Below are positions 1-7,154 of a DNA stretch of 8,292 nt, in pieces; position 1 is the stretch's first letter; each line of letters begins with the position of its first letter. The DNA is from an uncultured Acetobacter sp. (GTDB lineage Bacteria > Pseudomonadota > Alphaproteobacteria > Acetobacterales > Acetobacteraceae), in the NCBI RefSeq assembly GCF_937875265.1, contig NZ_CALLXM010000053.1, positions 1 to 8,292 of the forward strand, read 5' to 3'. The translations under genes were made by a program, and so were the position numbers. The notes under the pieces were generated by a model. It did no database searches. It saw nothing but the letters and a program-made list of their open reading frames with translations, and had not been told where the DNA came from.

Positions 1-396
1 GCGCCGCTGGCTGAGGTGCCGGGGGTCGTGTTTCAGTCCCTTCAACGCGACCATGCGGGTGAGGCCCTGCCTCTGTCTCTCGCCCCTTTACCAGAGGGCG
101 ATATGCTGAGCACAGCATGCCTGATGGCCGGGCTAGATGTGGTGATTACGGTGGATACCGTCATTGCGCATCTTGCAGGGGTGATGGGGAAACCTGTCTG
201 GCTGCTCAACCGGTTTGGCGGGGACTGGCGCTGGGCGGAGGGGTCAACCCGGCATCTGGCTGATGGACGGGTGGAGAACCTGTGGTACCCGAGTCTCCGT
301 CTGTTTTCTCAGCCCGCCCCCGGTGAGGGCGCAAGCCCGTGGGAAAAACCTGTGAAGGCTGTGGCTGAGGCTTTGCACAAACTTGTTAAGATGTAA
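1..396 (+). CDS. Glycosyltransferase family 9-like protein, C-terminal part (5' end outside window)
   Basis: The reading frame is open from the first base and ends in TAA at 394-396, so only the last 131 codons are visible. The segment DVVITVDTVIAHLAGVMGKP (about 136-195) carries the pattern of an acidic residue, a VDT-type turn and an AHLAG helix. This pattern is typical of the sugar-nucleotide-binding C-terminal half of family 9 glycosyltransferases and of the related TPR-repeat glycosyltransferase-like proteins common in alphaproteobacteria. A WRW motif (about 226-234) followed by a WYPSLRLFSQ stretch (about 283-312) is the usual ending of that TPR-linked group. The acceptor and sugar donor cannot be read from this piece. 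Related proteins are annotated in lipopolysaccharide, flagellin or other protein glycosylation, but this is only family context. A GTG at 16 is an internal codon, not the true start. The gene runs in the same direction as mutS, 46 bp upstream of it. Any TPR repeats would lie upstream of the window. Confidence 0.75.
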   Translation, partial: APLAEVPGVVFQSLQRDHAGEALPLSLAPLPEGDMLSTACLMAGLDVVITVDTVIAHLAGVMGKPVWLLNRFGGDWRWAEGSTRHLADGRVENLWYPSLRLFSQPAPGEGASPWEKPVKAVAEALHKLVKM

Positions 397-408
397 CCGC
401 AACGCCTG

Positions 409-436
409 TTGCCCCGGTGGATGACGCTCGTATGAT
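409..436 (+). promoter_or_regulatory. Possible sigma-70-type promoter for mutS
   Basis: TTGCCC at 409-414 (4 of 6 matches to the -35 consensus) and TATGAT at 431-436 (5 of 6 matches to the -10 consensus) are separated by 16 bp. Transcription would be expected to begin about seven bases after the -10 box, which falls on or beside the mutS ATG at 443. The match was found by eye in a 46-bp gap, so chance agreement is possible. It would let mutS be transcribed independently of the upstream glycosyltransferase gene. Confidence 0.35.
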
Positions 437-442
437 AAGGGA

Positions 443-3091
443 ATGACGCGTTATTCCCCTGAGGGTGCCACCCCCGCCATGGCGCAATGGTTCGCGCTGA
501 AGGCTGAAAATCCTGAAGCCCTGCTGTTTTTTCGCATGGGCGATTTTTACGAACTGTTTTTTGATGACGCCACGGCGGCAGCGGCAGCGCTTGATATTGC
601 GCTGACGGCCCGTGGCAACCATGCGGGTGACCCCATTCCCATGTGTGGTGTGCCGGTGGGGGCTGCTTCTGCTTATCTCGCCCGGTTGATCCGCCGAGGG
701 TTTCGCGTGGCGGTGGCGGAGCAGACTGAAGCCGCGCGTAAAGGCAAAGGGGCGGCAAAAGGTCCGCTGGCTCGTGCTGTGGGGCGCGTCGTCACGCCGG
801 GCACCCTGACGGAAGATGAATTGCTGGAGCCGGGGCGCTCCAATCTGCTGCTGGCTCTGGCGGAAGAGGCAGGCGGCGGGCGTGGTCGGAAAAGCAAAGC
901 AGCTGAAGCTTCAGCCATAATCGGGGCTGCGTGGATTGATGTCTCCACAGGTCTGTTTGAAACCGCGTGTGTCACACAGGTTTCTCTGGCCGCGCTGCTG
1001 GGGCGTCTGGACCCTGCGGAAATTCTGGCTCCGGCAGGCTTGCCGCTGGGCGAGCATGAGACTGCGCGTGCGCCGGATGTTCTGACCCCGAATGTGGAAG
1101 CCGCACGTCAGCGTCTGGCTGCAGCGTTCGAGGTAGCCAGCGTTGATGCATTTGGCACCTTTACGGATGAAGAGGCCGTGGCTGCCGCTGTGGCGGTTGA
1201 GTATGTGCAGCGGAGTCAGGCCGGAAAGCTGCCGCGTCTGGCTCATCCCAGCCCGCAGATGCAGGGCGGTATTCTGGGGATTGACCCTGCAACCCGTGCC
1301 AGTCTGGATATTTTGCGAGCGCGTGATGGCGGCACCGAGCACACGCTGTTTTCCGCCATGAACCAGACTGTGACGTCTGCTGGCGCACGGATGGTGGCTG
1401 AATGGCTGGCGGCCCCGCTGACGGATGCCGGTCGTATTGCGGCTCGTCAGGACGGATGGTGCTGGCTGCGCGAATCGCCCGGTTGCTGTGCAACCTTGCG
1501 GGATGCGCTGAAACGCGCGCCGGATATCGCCCGTGCGCTGGGCCGCCTTTCTCTGGGGCGCGGGCAACCGCGTGATCTGGCTGCCGTGCGGGACGGCCTT
1601 CACGCGGCCCGTGCTGCCGCTGCGGCTCTGGGGAATGATCTCTCAGTGTTGCCGCCTTATCTGGCCCGCGCTGCGGCCAGCCTTGGTGCCGCACCTGAAC
1701 TGGAAGCTGAACTGGTGAAGGCCGTAGCGGAAGATCTCCCCGCACGGCTGGATGATGGCGGGGTGATTGCTGCTGGCTACGATGGTGAACTGGATGGCTA
1801 CCGCAGCCTGCGGGACAATTCCCGCCGCATCGTGGCCGGATTGCAGACGGACTATGCCGCCCGATTCGGTGTGGCGAGCCTGAAAATCAAGCATCACGCT
1901 CAGCTTGGTTATGTAATTGAAGTGCCCGTGGCGGCCAGTGCCCGGATCAAGGACCGGGATGACCTGATGTTCCGGCAGGGCACGGCCAGTAATGCCCGGT
2001 TCTCTACAGAAGAACTGTCATCGCTGGATTCCCGGATTGCCGAGGCCGCAGAACGGGGTGCATCACGCGAAAAAGCTGTGTTTGCAGCGCTGGTTGCACA
2101 GATTCTGGCGGAAGACACACTGCCGGTTCTGGCCCGTGCTCTGGCTGTGCTGGACGTGCTGCAATCCTGCGCCATGCTGGCCGCAGGCGGAAACTGGTGC
2201 CGGCCCGAGGTAACAGATGATGCCGCTTTTGTGCTGGAAGGCTGCCGTCATCCGGTGGTGGAAGCCGCCCTTCCCAAAGGCACGCGCTTTACGCCCAACG
2301 GGTGTGATTTGTCGGGCAACCGGCGGGTCATGCTGCTCACCGGGCCGAACATGGCGGGGAAATCCACCTTCCTGCGGCAAACGGCACTGGCCGTGCTGCT
2401 GGCGCAGGGCGGGTTCCCTGTTTCAGCCGAAAAAGCGCATATCGGTATTGTCGATCAGCTGTTTTCCCGTGTGGGAGCTTCAGATGATCTGGCGCGGGGC
2501 CGTTCCACCTTCATGGTGGAAATGACGGAAACCGCCGCCATTCTCAATCAGGCTGGTCCGCGTTCTCTGGTCGTGGTGGATGAAATCGGGCGTGGGACAG
2601 CTACGCTGGATGGTCTGGCCATTGCCTGGTCGGTGCTGGAGGCCTTGCATTCAACGGTGCGCTGCCGTGCAATTTTTGCAACGCACTTTCATGAACTGGC
2701 AGGGCTGGTTGATACTTTGCCGCGCCTTTCTCCCCACACCATGGCGGTGCGGGAATGGCGTGGGCAGATTGTCTTTTTGCACGAAGTGCTGGCGGGTTCC
2801 GCCAAAAAAAGCTGGGGTGTACATGTTGCCAAACTGGCTGGTGTGCCCCCCTCAGTCGTGGATCGGGCGGGGCGTCTGCTGCGTGAGCTGGAGCGGGATC
2901 ATGCAACGGGGCCTAAGCCTCTCCCCCTGTTCGACACGCAGAAGATATTACCGCAAGAAGACGAAAATACGTTAAGAAAGCGACTGTTAGAGGTAGATCC
3001 GGATACCCTGACACCGCGTGCGGCGCTGGACATCTTGTACGAGCTTCATAAGGAAGCTGTGCGGGAAGACGGATGTCCGGCCCAGAGTTAA
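443..3091 (+). CDS. mutS: DNA mismatch repair protein MutS
   Basis: MutS is the cytosolic mismatch sensor. It binds mispaired or looped DNA as a dimer and uses ATP to recruit MutL. The 882-residue product has the usual MutS length and domain order. The mismatch-reading motif GDFYELF includes F35 and E37, the Phe-X-Glu pair that stacks on the mispair. A connector region follows, and the lever begins near I280 (IDPATRASLDIL). The lever and clamp run to about 590. The ATPase has Walker A GPNMAGKST (634-642, K640), the STFMVEM signature (688-694), Walker B ending D713-E714 followed by GRGTATLDG, and the ATHFHEL switch (746-752, H748). The C-terminal tail ends in the conserved DPDTLTPRAALDILYELHK segment. 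The ATG at 443 puts F35 one residue from F36 of E. coli MutS. The next in-frame ATG (479) would cut into the conserved TPxM segment. AAGGGA lies directly against the ATG, too close for a normal Shine-Dalgarno. Codons 835-851 are unusually rich in rare codons. All catalytic residues checked are present. Confidence 0.98.
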   Translation: MTRYSPEGATPAMAQWFALKAENPEALLFFRMGDFYELFFDDATAAAAALDIALTARGNHAGDPIPMCGVPVGAASAYLARLIRRGFRVAVAEQTEAARKGKGAAKGPLARAVGRVVTPGTLTEDELLEPGRSNLLLALAEEAGGGRGRKSKAAEASAIIGAAWIDVSTGLFETACVTQVSLAALLGRLDPAEILAPAGLPLGEHETARAPDVLTPNVEAARQRLAAAFEVASVDAFGTFTDEEAVAAAVAVEYVQRSQAGKLPRLAHPSPQMQGGILGIDPATRASLDILRARDGGTEHTLFSAMNQTVTSAGARMVAEWLAAPLTDAGRIAARQDGWCWLRESPGCCATLRDALKRAPDIARALGRLSLGRGQPRDLAAVRDGLHAARAAAAALGNDLSVLPPYLARAAASLGAAPELEAELVKAVAEDLPARLDDGGVIAAGYDGELDGYRSLRDNSRRIVAGLQTDYAARFGVASLKIKHHAQLGYVIEVPVAASARIKDRDDLMFRQGTASNARFSTEELSSLDSRIAEAAERGASREKAVFAALVAQILAEDTLPVLARALAVLDVLQSCAMLAAGGNWCRPEVTDDAAFVLEGCRHPVVEAALPKGTRFTPNGCDLSGNRRVMLLTGPNMAGKSTFLRQTALAVLLAQGGFPVSAEKAHIGIVDQLFSRVGASDDLARGRSTFMVEMTETAAILNQAGPRSLVVVDEIGRGTATLDGLAIAWSVLEALHSTVRCRAIFATHFHELAGLVDTLPRLSPHTMAVREWRGQIVFLHEVLAGSAKKSWGVHVAKLAGVPPSVVDRAGRLLRELERDHATGPKPLPLFDTQKILPQEDENTLRKRLLEVDPDTLTPRAALDILYELHKEAVREDGCPAQS

Positions 3092-3118
3092 AACCGGGTT
3101 ATTAAATAATAGACCCTC

Positions 3119-3123
3119 AGGAG
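3119..3123 (+). promoter_or_regulatory. Ribosome binding site of glnD, unusually far from the start
   Basis: AGGAG is the only good Shine-Dalgarno match in the mutS-glnD gap. It lies 15 bases before the ATG at 3139, longer than the usual 5-9. The frame is closed upstream by TAA at 3103-3105, and there is no ATG, GTG or TTG in the first dozens of codons after 3139. The ATG therefore remains the only sensible start. Confidence 0.5.
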
Positions 3124-3138
3124 CAGATTCCGAACGCA

Positions 3139-6099
3139 ATGTCGACTTCCCCCGTACATGCTGCGTCCGAGCAGCCCGATGTTACCGCCCTTGCGTCACT
3201 CACCCCGGAGGCGCTTGCCGTCTGCCTTGCGCGGGAGCTGAGGGACGCGACACCGGAAGACGCCACCATCCCGGAGCGGGACGAGGCTGTGGCCATTTTC
3301 CGCCGTCATCTTGGACGGTATCAGTCGGATGTGCGCAGTCGGTTTGAAACGCATATCATTAAAGGGGCCAAGGCGGCCAAACAGATTGCTGCGTTCACGG
3401 ATGTCATGCTGCGCGGCATTGTTGATCTGGCGTTACGGGCAACCGGCACGGTGGATGGCACCGGGCCGATAGGGGAGGGAAATCCTTCTGTCGGGCGGCT
3501 GGTTGTGGCTGCAACGGGTGGTTACGGGCGCGGCCTGCTGGCACCGTTCAGTGACATTGATCTGCTGTTCCTGACCGAGGAAGAAAACGTTCAGAGCGCG
3601 CATCGTCTGGTGGAGTATGTGCTCTATTTTCTGTGGGATCTGGGCCTGAAAGTCGGGCATGCCACCCGCACTATTAACGAATGTATTGAGGAAGCCCGGA
3701 AGGACACCACTGTCCGCACAGCGCTGCTTGATGCGCGCCTGCTGGCCGGGGATGCTGCCCTGTTTGCCATGTTCGAGGCTCGCTACATTGTTGCCTGTGT
3801 GCAGGCCGGAGCGCCCGGCTTCATTCAGGATAAGCGGCGCGAACGGCTGGAGCGGCATCGCCGGTTTGGGGATAGCCCTTATCTTGTGGAGCCCAATATC
3901 AAGGAAGGCCGTGGCGGCCTGCGGGATTTGCAGACGCTTTACTGGATGTGCCGCAACACATTTGGCACCCGCCATGTGATGGACCTTCTGGCCCCGGAAT
4001 TTATCTGGATGGGCCTGCTGACAGAGCAGGAAGCTGCGCGCGCCCGCCGGTCATGGGATTTTTTGTGGACGGTGCGCCTGCATCTTCACTACGTGGCAGG
4101 CCGTGCGGAAGAACGGCTGACCTTCGATATGCAGCCGGTTATCGGTGCCCGCATGGGGTATACCCGGCATGGCCGTCAGAATGGTGTGGAACGCTTCATG
4201 CGCCACTACTTCCTGACCGCGCGTGAGGTGATGCGCCTGACGCATGTGCTGGAACCTGCCGTGCTGCGGCAGGCGCAGGGCCCGGTAGCCACAGCGGCTA
4301 AGCCCGACGAGGCCATGCGCGAAGCCGGATTTACACTGATTGACGGGCAGATTCTGCCAGAGCGCGGGATCTCCTTTGATCAGGAACCCATCAAAATGAT
4401 GCAGCTGCTGGACTGGGCGCGTCTACGCCGCCGGCCTTTGCATCCGCTGGGGCGGCATCAGCTTATCCGATGGGAACGCCGGGCCATAAGTCTGCGTGAG
4501 AACCCGGAAGCTGCCCGTATTTTCCTTGATCTGCTCTGTGGGGAAACGGAACCGCAGGATCTGCCGCCGCGCAGGCGGCGTGAGGCGAGCGTGACAGGGG
4601 ATGAGGCAGCAGCGCCTCTCCTGCGGGATGCTGCCTATGAACAGCAGACCCCTCCGGGCCACGCCCACTGGTTACATATTCTCAATGAGACCGGTATTTT
4701 CGGGCGGTTAATTCCGGACTGGGCTCGCATCGTCGGTCAGATGCAGTTTGATACCTATCATGTGTTCACGGTGGATGAGCATACGATCGAAGCCATTCGC
4801 ATCATGGACGAAGTGACAGCGGGCCGTATGGCGGATGAAATTCCGGTGGCCTATGAACTTGTCAAAGGCCTGCATTCCCGCCGGGCGTTGTATATGTCGG
4901 TGCTGCTGCACGATATTGCCAAGGGCCGCGGAGGCGATCACTCCGAAATCGGGTCCGAAATTGCAGCCGATCTGTGCCCCAAACTCGGGATGTCAGGTGA
5001 GGAGACGGAAACTGTTTCCTGGCTGGTGCTGCACCATCTGTTGCTAAGCCACACGGCATTCCAGCGCGATATTGATGACCCCAAAACTATTCTGGACGTA
5101 GCCGATATCGTTCAGTCGCCCGAGCGCCTGCGTTTGCTGCTTCTGCTGACCATTGTGGATATGCGGGCCGTTAGTTCCCGCGTGTGGAACGCATGGAAGG
5201 CCACGCTGCTGCGTGAGTTGTATGTGCGCGTAGCGGAAGTTCTGGCGGGTGGTCTGGCCACCACGGAGCGCGATGTGCGTGTCCGTCATGCTAAGGAAAT
5301 TACAGCCGAAATTCTGGAGGAAGATGGCGTTCTTCCTCAGGATATCGAGCGGTTTCTGGGGCTGGGCTATGCGGGATACTGGCTCTCCTTTGACCATGAA
5401 ACCCATAAGCGCCATGCACGGCTGATCCGGGATGCAGACGGGCGTGATGCTCCGCTGACGGTGGAAGTGTTGCCTCTGCCAGCCCGTGGGGTGACGGAGG
5501 TCACGGTCTATACGGTCGACGTGCCGGGCCTGTTCTCCAAAATAGCCGGGGCGCTGGCGTTGGCCGGGGCGTCCATTGTGGATGCCCGGATTCACACCAT
5601 GATGCATGGCATGGCGCTGGATACGTTCTGGATTCAGGATACGGCTGGCAGCGCGTATGAAGAAACGCATCGTCTGGCGCGGCTGTGTTCCCTGATAGAG
5701 CAGGCCCTAAGCGGCCAGATTGATATCGGGGCGGAAATTGCACAGGCTGGTTTTGGGCACATGCCCATGCGGATGCGAGCCATTCATGTACCGCCGCGTG
5801 TGGTGATTGATAATGGTGCGTCCAATACCTACACGGTCATTGAGATCAACGGGCGGGATCGGCCCGGCCTGCTGCATGACGTGACGGCGGCCATGAGCGA
5901 AGAAAACCTTCAGATCGCCTCTGCCCATATCACCACCTACGGGGTGCGGGCTGTTGACGTGTTCTACGTGAAGGATCTTTTCGGCCTGAAAATTACCGAT
6001 AAAAAACGGCTGGAAGAAATTCGTGAACGTCTGCTGACGGGCATGAAAGAGGCCGAAGCCGAAGCAAAAGCCCTGCTGGACGCCCGCATTTCAGCCTGA
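3139..6099 (+). CDS. glnD: Bifunctional [protein-PII] uridylyltransferase / uridylyl-removing enzyme GlnD
   Basis: GlnD senses glutamine. When glutamine is low it transfers UMP from UTP to PII proteins (GlnB/GlnK), and when glutamine is high it removes the UMP. This sets glutamine synthetase activity and Ntr regulation. The 986-residue product shows all four parts in order. The nucleotidyltransferase domain has GGYGRG (127-132) and the metal-binding SDID (D139, D141). A helical GlnD-type linker follows. The HD phosphohydrolase domain has H548, the HD pair H591-D592 in HDIAKGRGGDHS, and the HH pair 632-633. Two C-terminal ACT domains start near 787 (DVPGLF at 794-799) and 898 (RDRPGLL at 906-912) and are the expected glutamine-sensing modules. 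The length is greater than the roughly 890 residues of E. coli GlnD, as is usual in alphaproteobacteria. The gene lies 47 bp after mutS in the same direction, so co-transcription is likely. A mutS-glnD pairing occurs in other alphaproteobacteria. No key residue is missing. Confidence 0.98.
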   Translation: MSTSPVHAASEQPDVTALASLTPEALAVCLARELRDATPEDATIPERDEAVAIFRRHLGRYQSDVRSRFETHIIKGAKAAKQIAAFTDVMLRGIVDLALRATGTVDGTGPIGEGNPSVGRLVVAATGGYGRGLLAPFSDIDLLFLTEEENVQSAHRLVEYVLYFLWDLGLKVGHATRTINECIEEARKDTTVRTALLDARLLAGDAALFAMFEARYIVACVQAGAPGFIQDKRRERLERHRRFGDSPYLVEPNIKEGRGGLRDLQTLYWMCRNTFGTRHVMDLLAPEFIWMGLLTEQEAARARRSWDFLWTVRLHLHYVAGRAEERLTFDMQPVIGARMGYTRHGRQNGVERFMRHYFLTAREVMRLTHVLEPAVLRQAQGPVATAAKPDEAMREAGFTLIDGQILPERGISFDQEPIKMMQLLDWARLRRRPLHPLGRHQLIRWERRAISLRENPEAARIFLDLLCGETEPQDLPPRRRREASVTGDEAAAPLLRDAAYEQQTPPGHAHWLHILNETGIFGRLIPDWARIVGQMQFDTYHVFTVDEHTIEAIRIMDEVTAGRMADEIPVAYELVKGLHSRRALYMSVLLHDIAKGRGGDHSEIGSEIAADLCPKLGMSGEETETVSWLVLHHLLLSHTAFQRDIDDPKTILDVADIVQSPERLRLLLLLTIVDMRAVSSRVWNAWKATLLRELYVRVAEVLAGGLATTERDVRVRHAKEITAEILEEDGVLPQDIERFLGLGYAGYWLSFDHETHKRHARLIRDADGRDAPLTVEVLPLPARGVTEVTVYTVDVPGLFSKIAGALALAGASIVDARIHTMMHGMALDTFWIQDTAGSAYEETHRLARLCSLIEQALSGQIDIGAEIAQAGFGHMPMRMRAIHVPPRVVIDNGASNTYTVIEINGRDRPGLLHDVTAAMSEENLQIASAHITTYGVRAVDVFYVKDLFGLKITDKKRLEEIRERLLTGMKEAEAEAKALLDARISA

Positions 6100-6108
6100 G
6101 GCCGGAAT

Positions 6109-6130
6109 GCGGACGGTGTCAGCCGCTTTT
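6109..6130 (+). terminator. Weak candidate terminator between convergent glnD and Nudix genes
   Basis: GCGG at 6109-6112 can pair with CCGC at 6123-6126, with AC/GT extending the stem after a 3-base bulge. TTTT follows at 6127-6130. The position, nine bases after the glnD stop in a 33-bp convergent gap, is right for a terminator of glnD. The stem is short and imperfect and the T-run is only four bases, so this is a tentative call. Confidence 0.35.
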
Positions 6131-6132
6131 CC

Positions 6133-7020
6133 TTAGAGAGAAGTGGCTGGTGTCATGGCGGGTTTATAGCCGGGGCTGGCAGGGGAGAGGCCGTTTGTCA
6201 GCCCGCTCCGCAACTGGCGGCCTTCGGCAGAGTTCGGGTCAATCAGGCCGTTGCGTAAAAACAGGTCGATCAGCACAAGATTGACATTGAATTTGAACTC
6301 GTCCGTATCCCGCACCAGCTTGTAAACGTCTTCAAGCGGCATCAGGTGGAAGGATTCCACCTCACCATCCGCAGCGATGGGGGTGAAACTTTCCGGCAGG
6401 AACAGGTCGTAACAATACAGAATGTCACGGCGCAGCCCTTCAGGCCGGTCCAGCGCGTAGACAATACGGCCTACCTGCTGCGCCTGCGTAGCGAGGTCTT
6501 CCTGAATGCTGGCCTCTTCGGCAGCTTCCTTCAGCAGGGCTTCCTGCGGCGTATGACCAGCCGGAACACCGCCTGCCACCAAGTGGTCCAGCTTGCCTGG
6601 ATCCAGCCGTTTGTTGGCAGCCCGGCGCCCCGTCCACAGATGAAGCCCATCTGCTTTGCGCACCAGACCGTTCAGATGCACGCCGGCTGCCACCAGCCCG
6701 AACAAGGGCAGGGCACCACGGTCAATTCGGCCCAGCACGGGCTGATCAACATCCGGCATCACATCAAACAATTCATGATGTGAGCGATAGAAGTCCTCCC
6801 GAGCCAGCTCTTCCCCCAACGGTTCCAGATCTGTCGGGCAGGACAAGGCAAAGCCCTGCGTGCGTGAGCCAAGGCCGCGCTGTTCCAGAGCGTCAGTCAG
6901 GTCTGGGGCAATCCATCCCGCAGCTTTGCCGCCCAGAGAAAATGGAAAGCGCGTGCCGGGCACGACGGCAGTGTTGCATTGCCTGAGGTGACGAAGAAAA
7001 GGCGTACCGTCCGAAGGCAT
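6133..7020 (-). CDS. Nudix hydrolase with N-terminal DUF4743 domain
   Basis: Nudix enzymes cleave nucleoside-diphosphate-linked or other diphosphate compounds using a metal held by the Nudix box. With the start at 7020 the product has 295 residues. Residues about 8-125 (from FLRHLRQCN to the KADGLHLWTGRR segment) resemble the DUF4743 region that precedes this Nudix subgroup. The Nudix box runs G150-I172: GGVPAG, then KEAAEEASI, with the metal-binding core E165, E168 and E169 kept. Compared with MutT, the early Glu is His (H156), the Arg is Lys (K164) and the late Gly is Ser (S171). From memory of the family, KE..EEAS(G)I variants are usual in this subgroup. Yeast relatives (Tnr3 N-terminal half, YJR142W) act on oxidised thiamine diphosphate, so that is a possible substrate here. 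ADP-ribose-like compounds are the alternative. The frame stays open to an ATG at 7203, but the 61 added residues have no family look and would overlap the ABC transporter gene. The chosen start has a weak GGA six bases upstream. The gene converges on glnD and diverges from the ABC exporter. Confidence 0.9.
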   Translation of the reverse strand: MPSDGTPFLRHLRQCNTAVVPGTRFPFSLGGKAAGWIAPDLTDALEQRGLGSRTQGFALSCPTDLEPLGEELAREDFYRSHHELFDVMPDVDQPVLGRIDRGALPLFGLVAAGVHLNGLVRKADGLHLWTGRRAANKRLDPGKLDHLVAGGVPAGHTPQEALLKEAAEEASIQEDLATQAQQVGRIVYALDRPEGLRRDILYCYDLFLPESFTPIAADGEVESFHLMPLEDVYKLVRDTDEFKFNVNLVLIDLFLRNGLIDPNSAEGRQLRSGLTNGLSPASPGYKPAMTPATSL

Positions 7021-7071
7021 CGGAAATCCAGTCGTGCTTGAATGAGACCATAAGTGCGTAAGACACGGGTA

Positions 7072-7100
7072 TTTATCCGGCGTATGCAGAGGAGAGGCAA
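7072..7100 (-). promoter_or_regulatory. Possible promoter for the Nudix hydrolase gene
   Basis: Reading the minus strand, TTGCCT (7100-7095) and GATAAA (7077-7072) are 17 bp apart, each matching 4 of 6 consensus bases. This would give a leader of about 45 bases before the ATG at 7020. It lies in the 127-bp divergent region shared with the ABC transporter gene. I found no equally good plus-strand promoter there. The match is by eye and weak. Confidence 0.28.
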
Positions 7101-7130
7101 GGTGCTTCGGGGTTGCAAAATTGTGGAGGC

Positions 7131-7154
7131 ATGTCACATCCGAATGTATGTCAC
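7131..7154 (+). repeat. Direct repeat ATGTCAC around the ABC transporter start
   Basis: ATGTCAC occurs at 7131-7137 and again at 7148-7154, 17 bp apart. Each copy begins with an ATG. The first sits one base after GGAGG and is out of frame with the transporter. The second is the transporter start. A seven-base repeat can arise by chance. Confidence 0.5.

Noticed and set aside
399..412. Small hairpin GCAAC-GCCT-GTTGC just after the glycosyltransferase stop
   Set aside because: It has only a 5-bp stem with no following T-run, so it does not qualify as a terminator and overlaps the putative mutS -35 region.
421..446. Tiny ATG-started frames (421-435 and 432-446) before mutS, the second ending across the mutS ATG
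   Set aside because: They are four codons long with no ribosome site; frames of this size are expected by chance.
911..1745. Long minus-strand open frames inside mutS
   Set aside because: They are shadow frames produced by GC-rich codon bias in a well-conserved plus-strand gene, with compositions rich in Arg, Gln, Pro and His and no recognisable domain.
5044..5670. 208-codon minus-strand frame inside glnD
   Set aside because: It is antisense to the HD-ACT part of GlnD, has no domain signature and is explained by codon bias.
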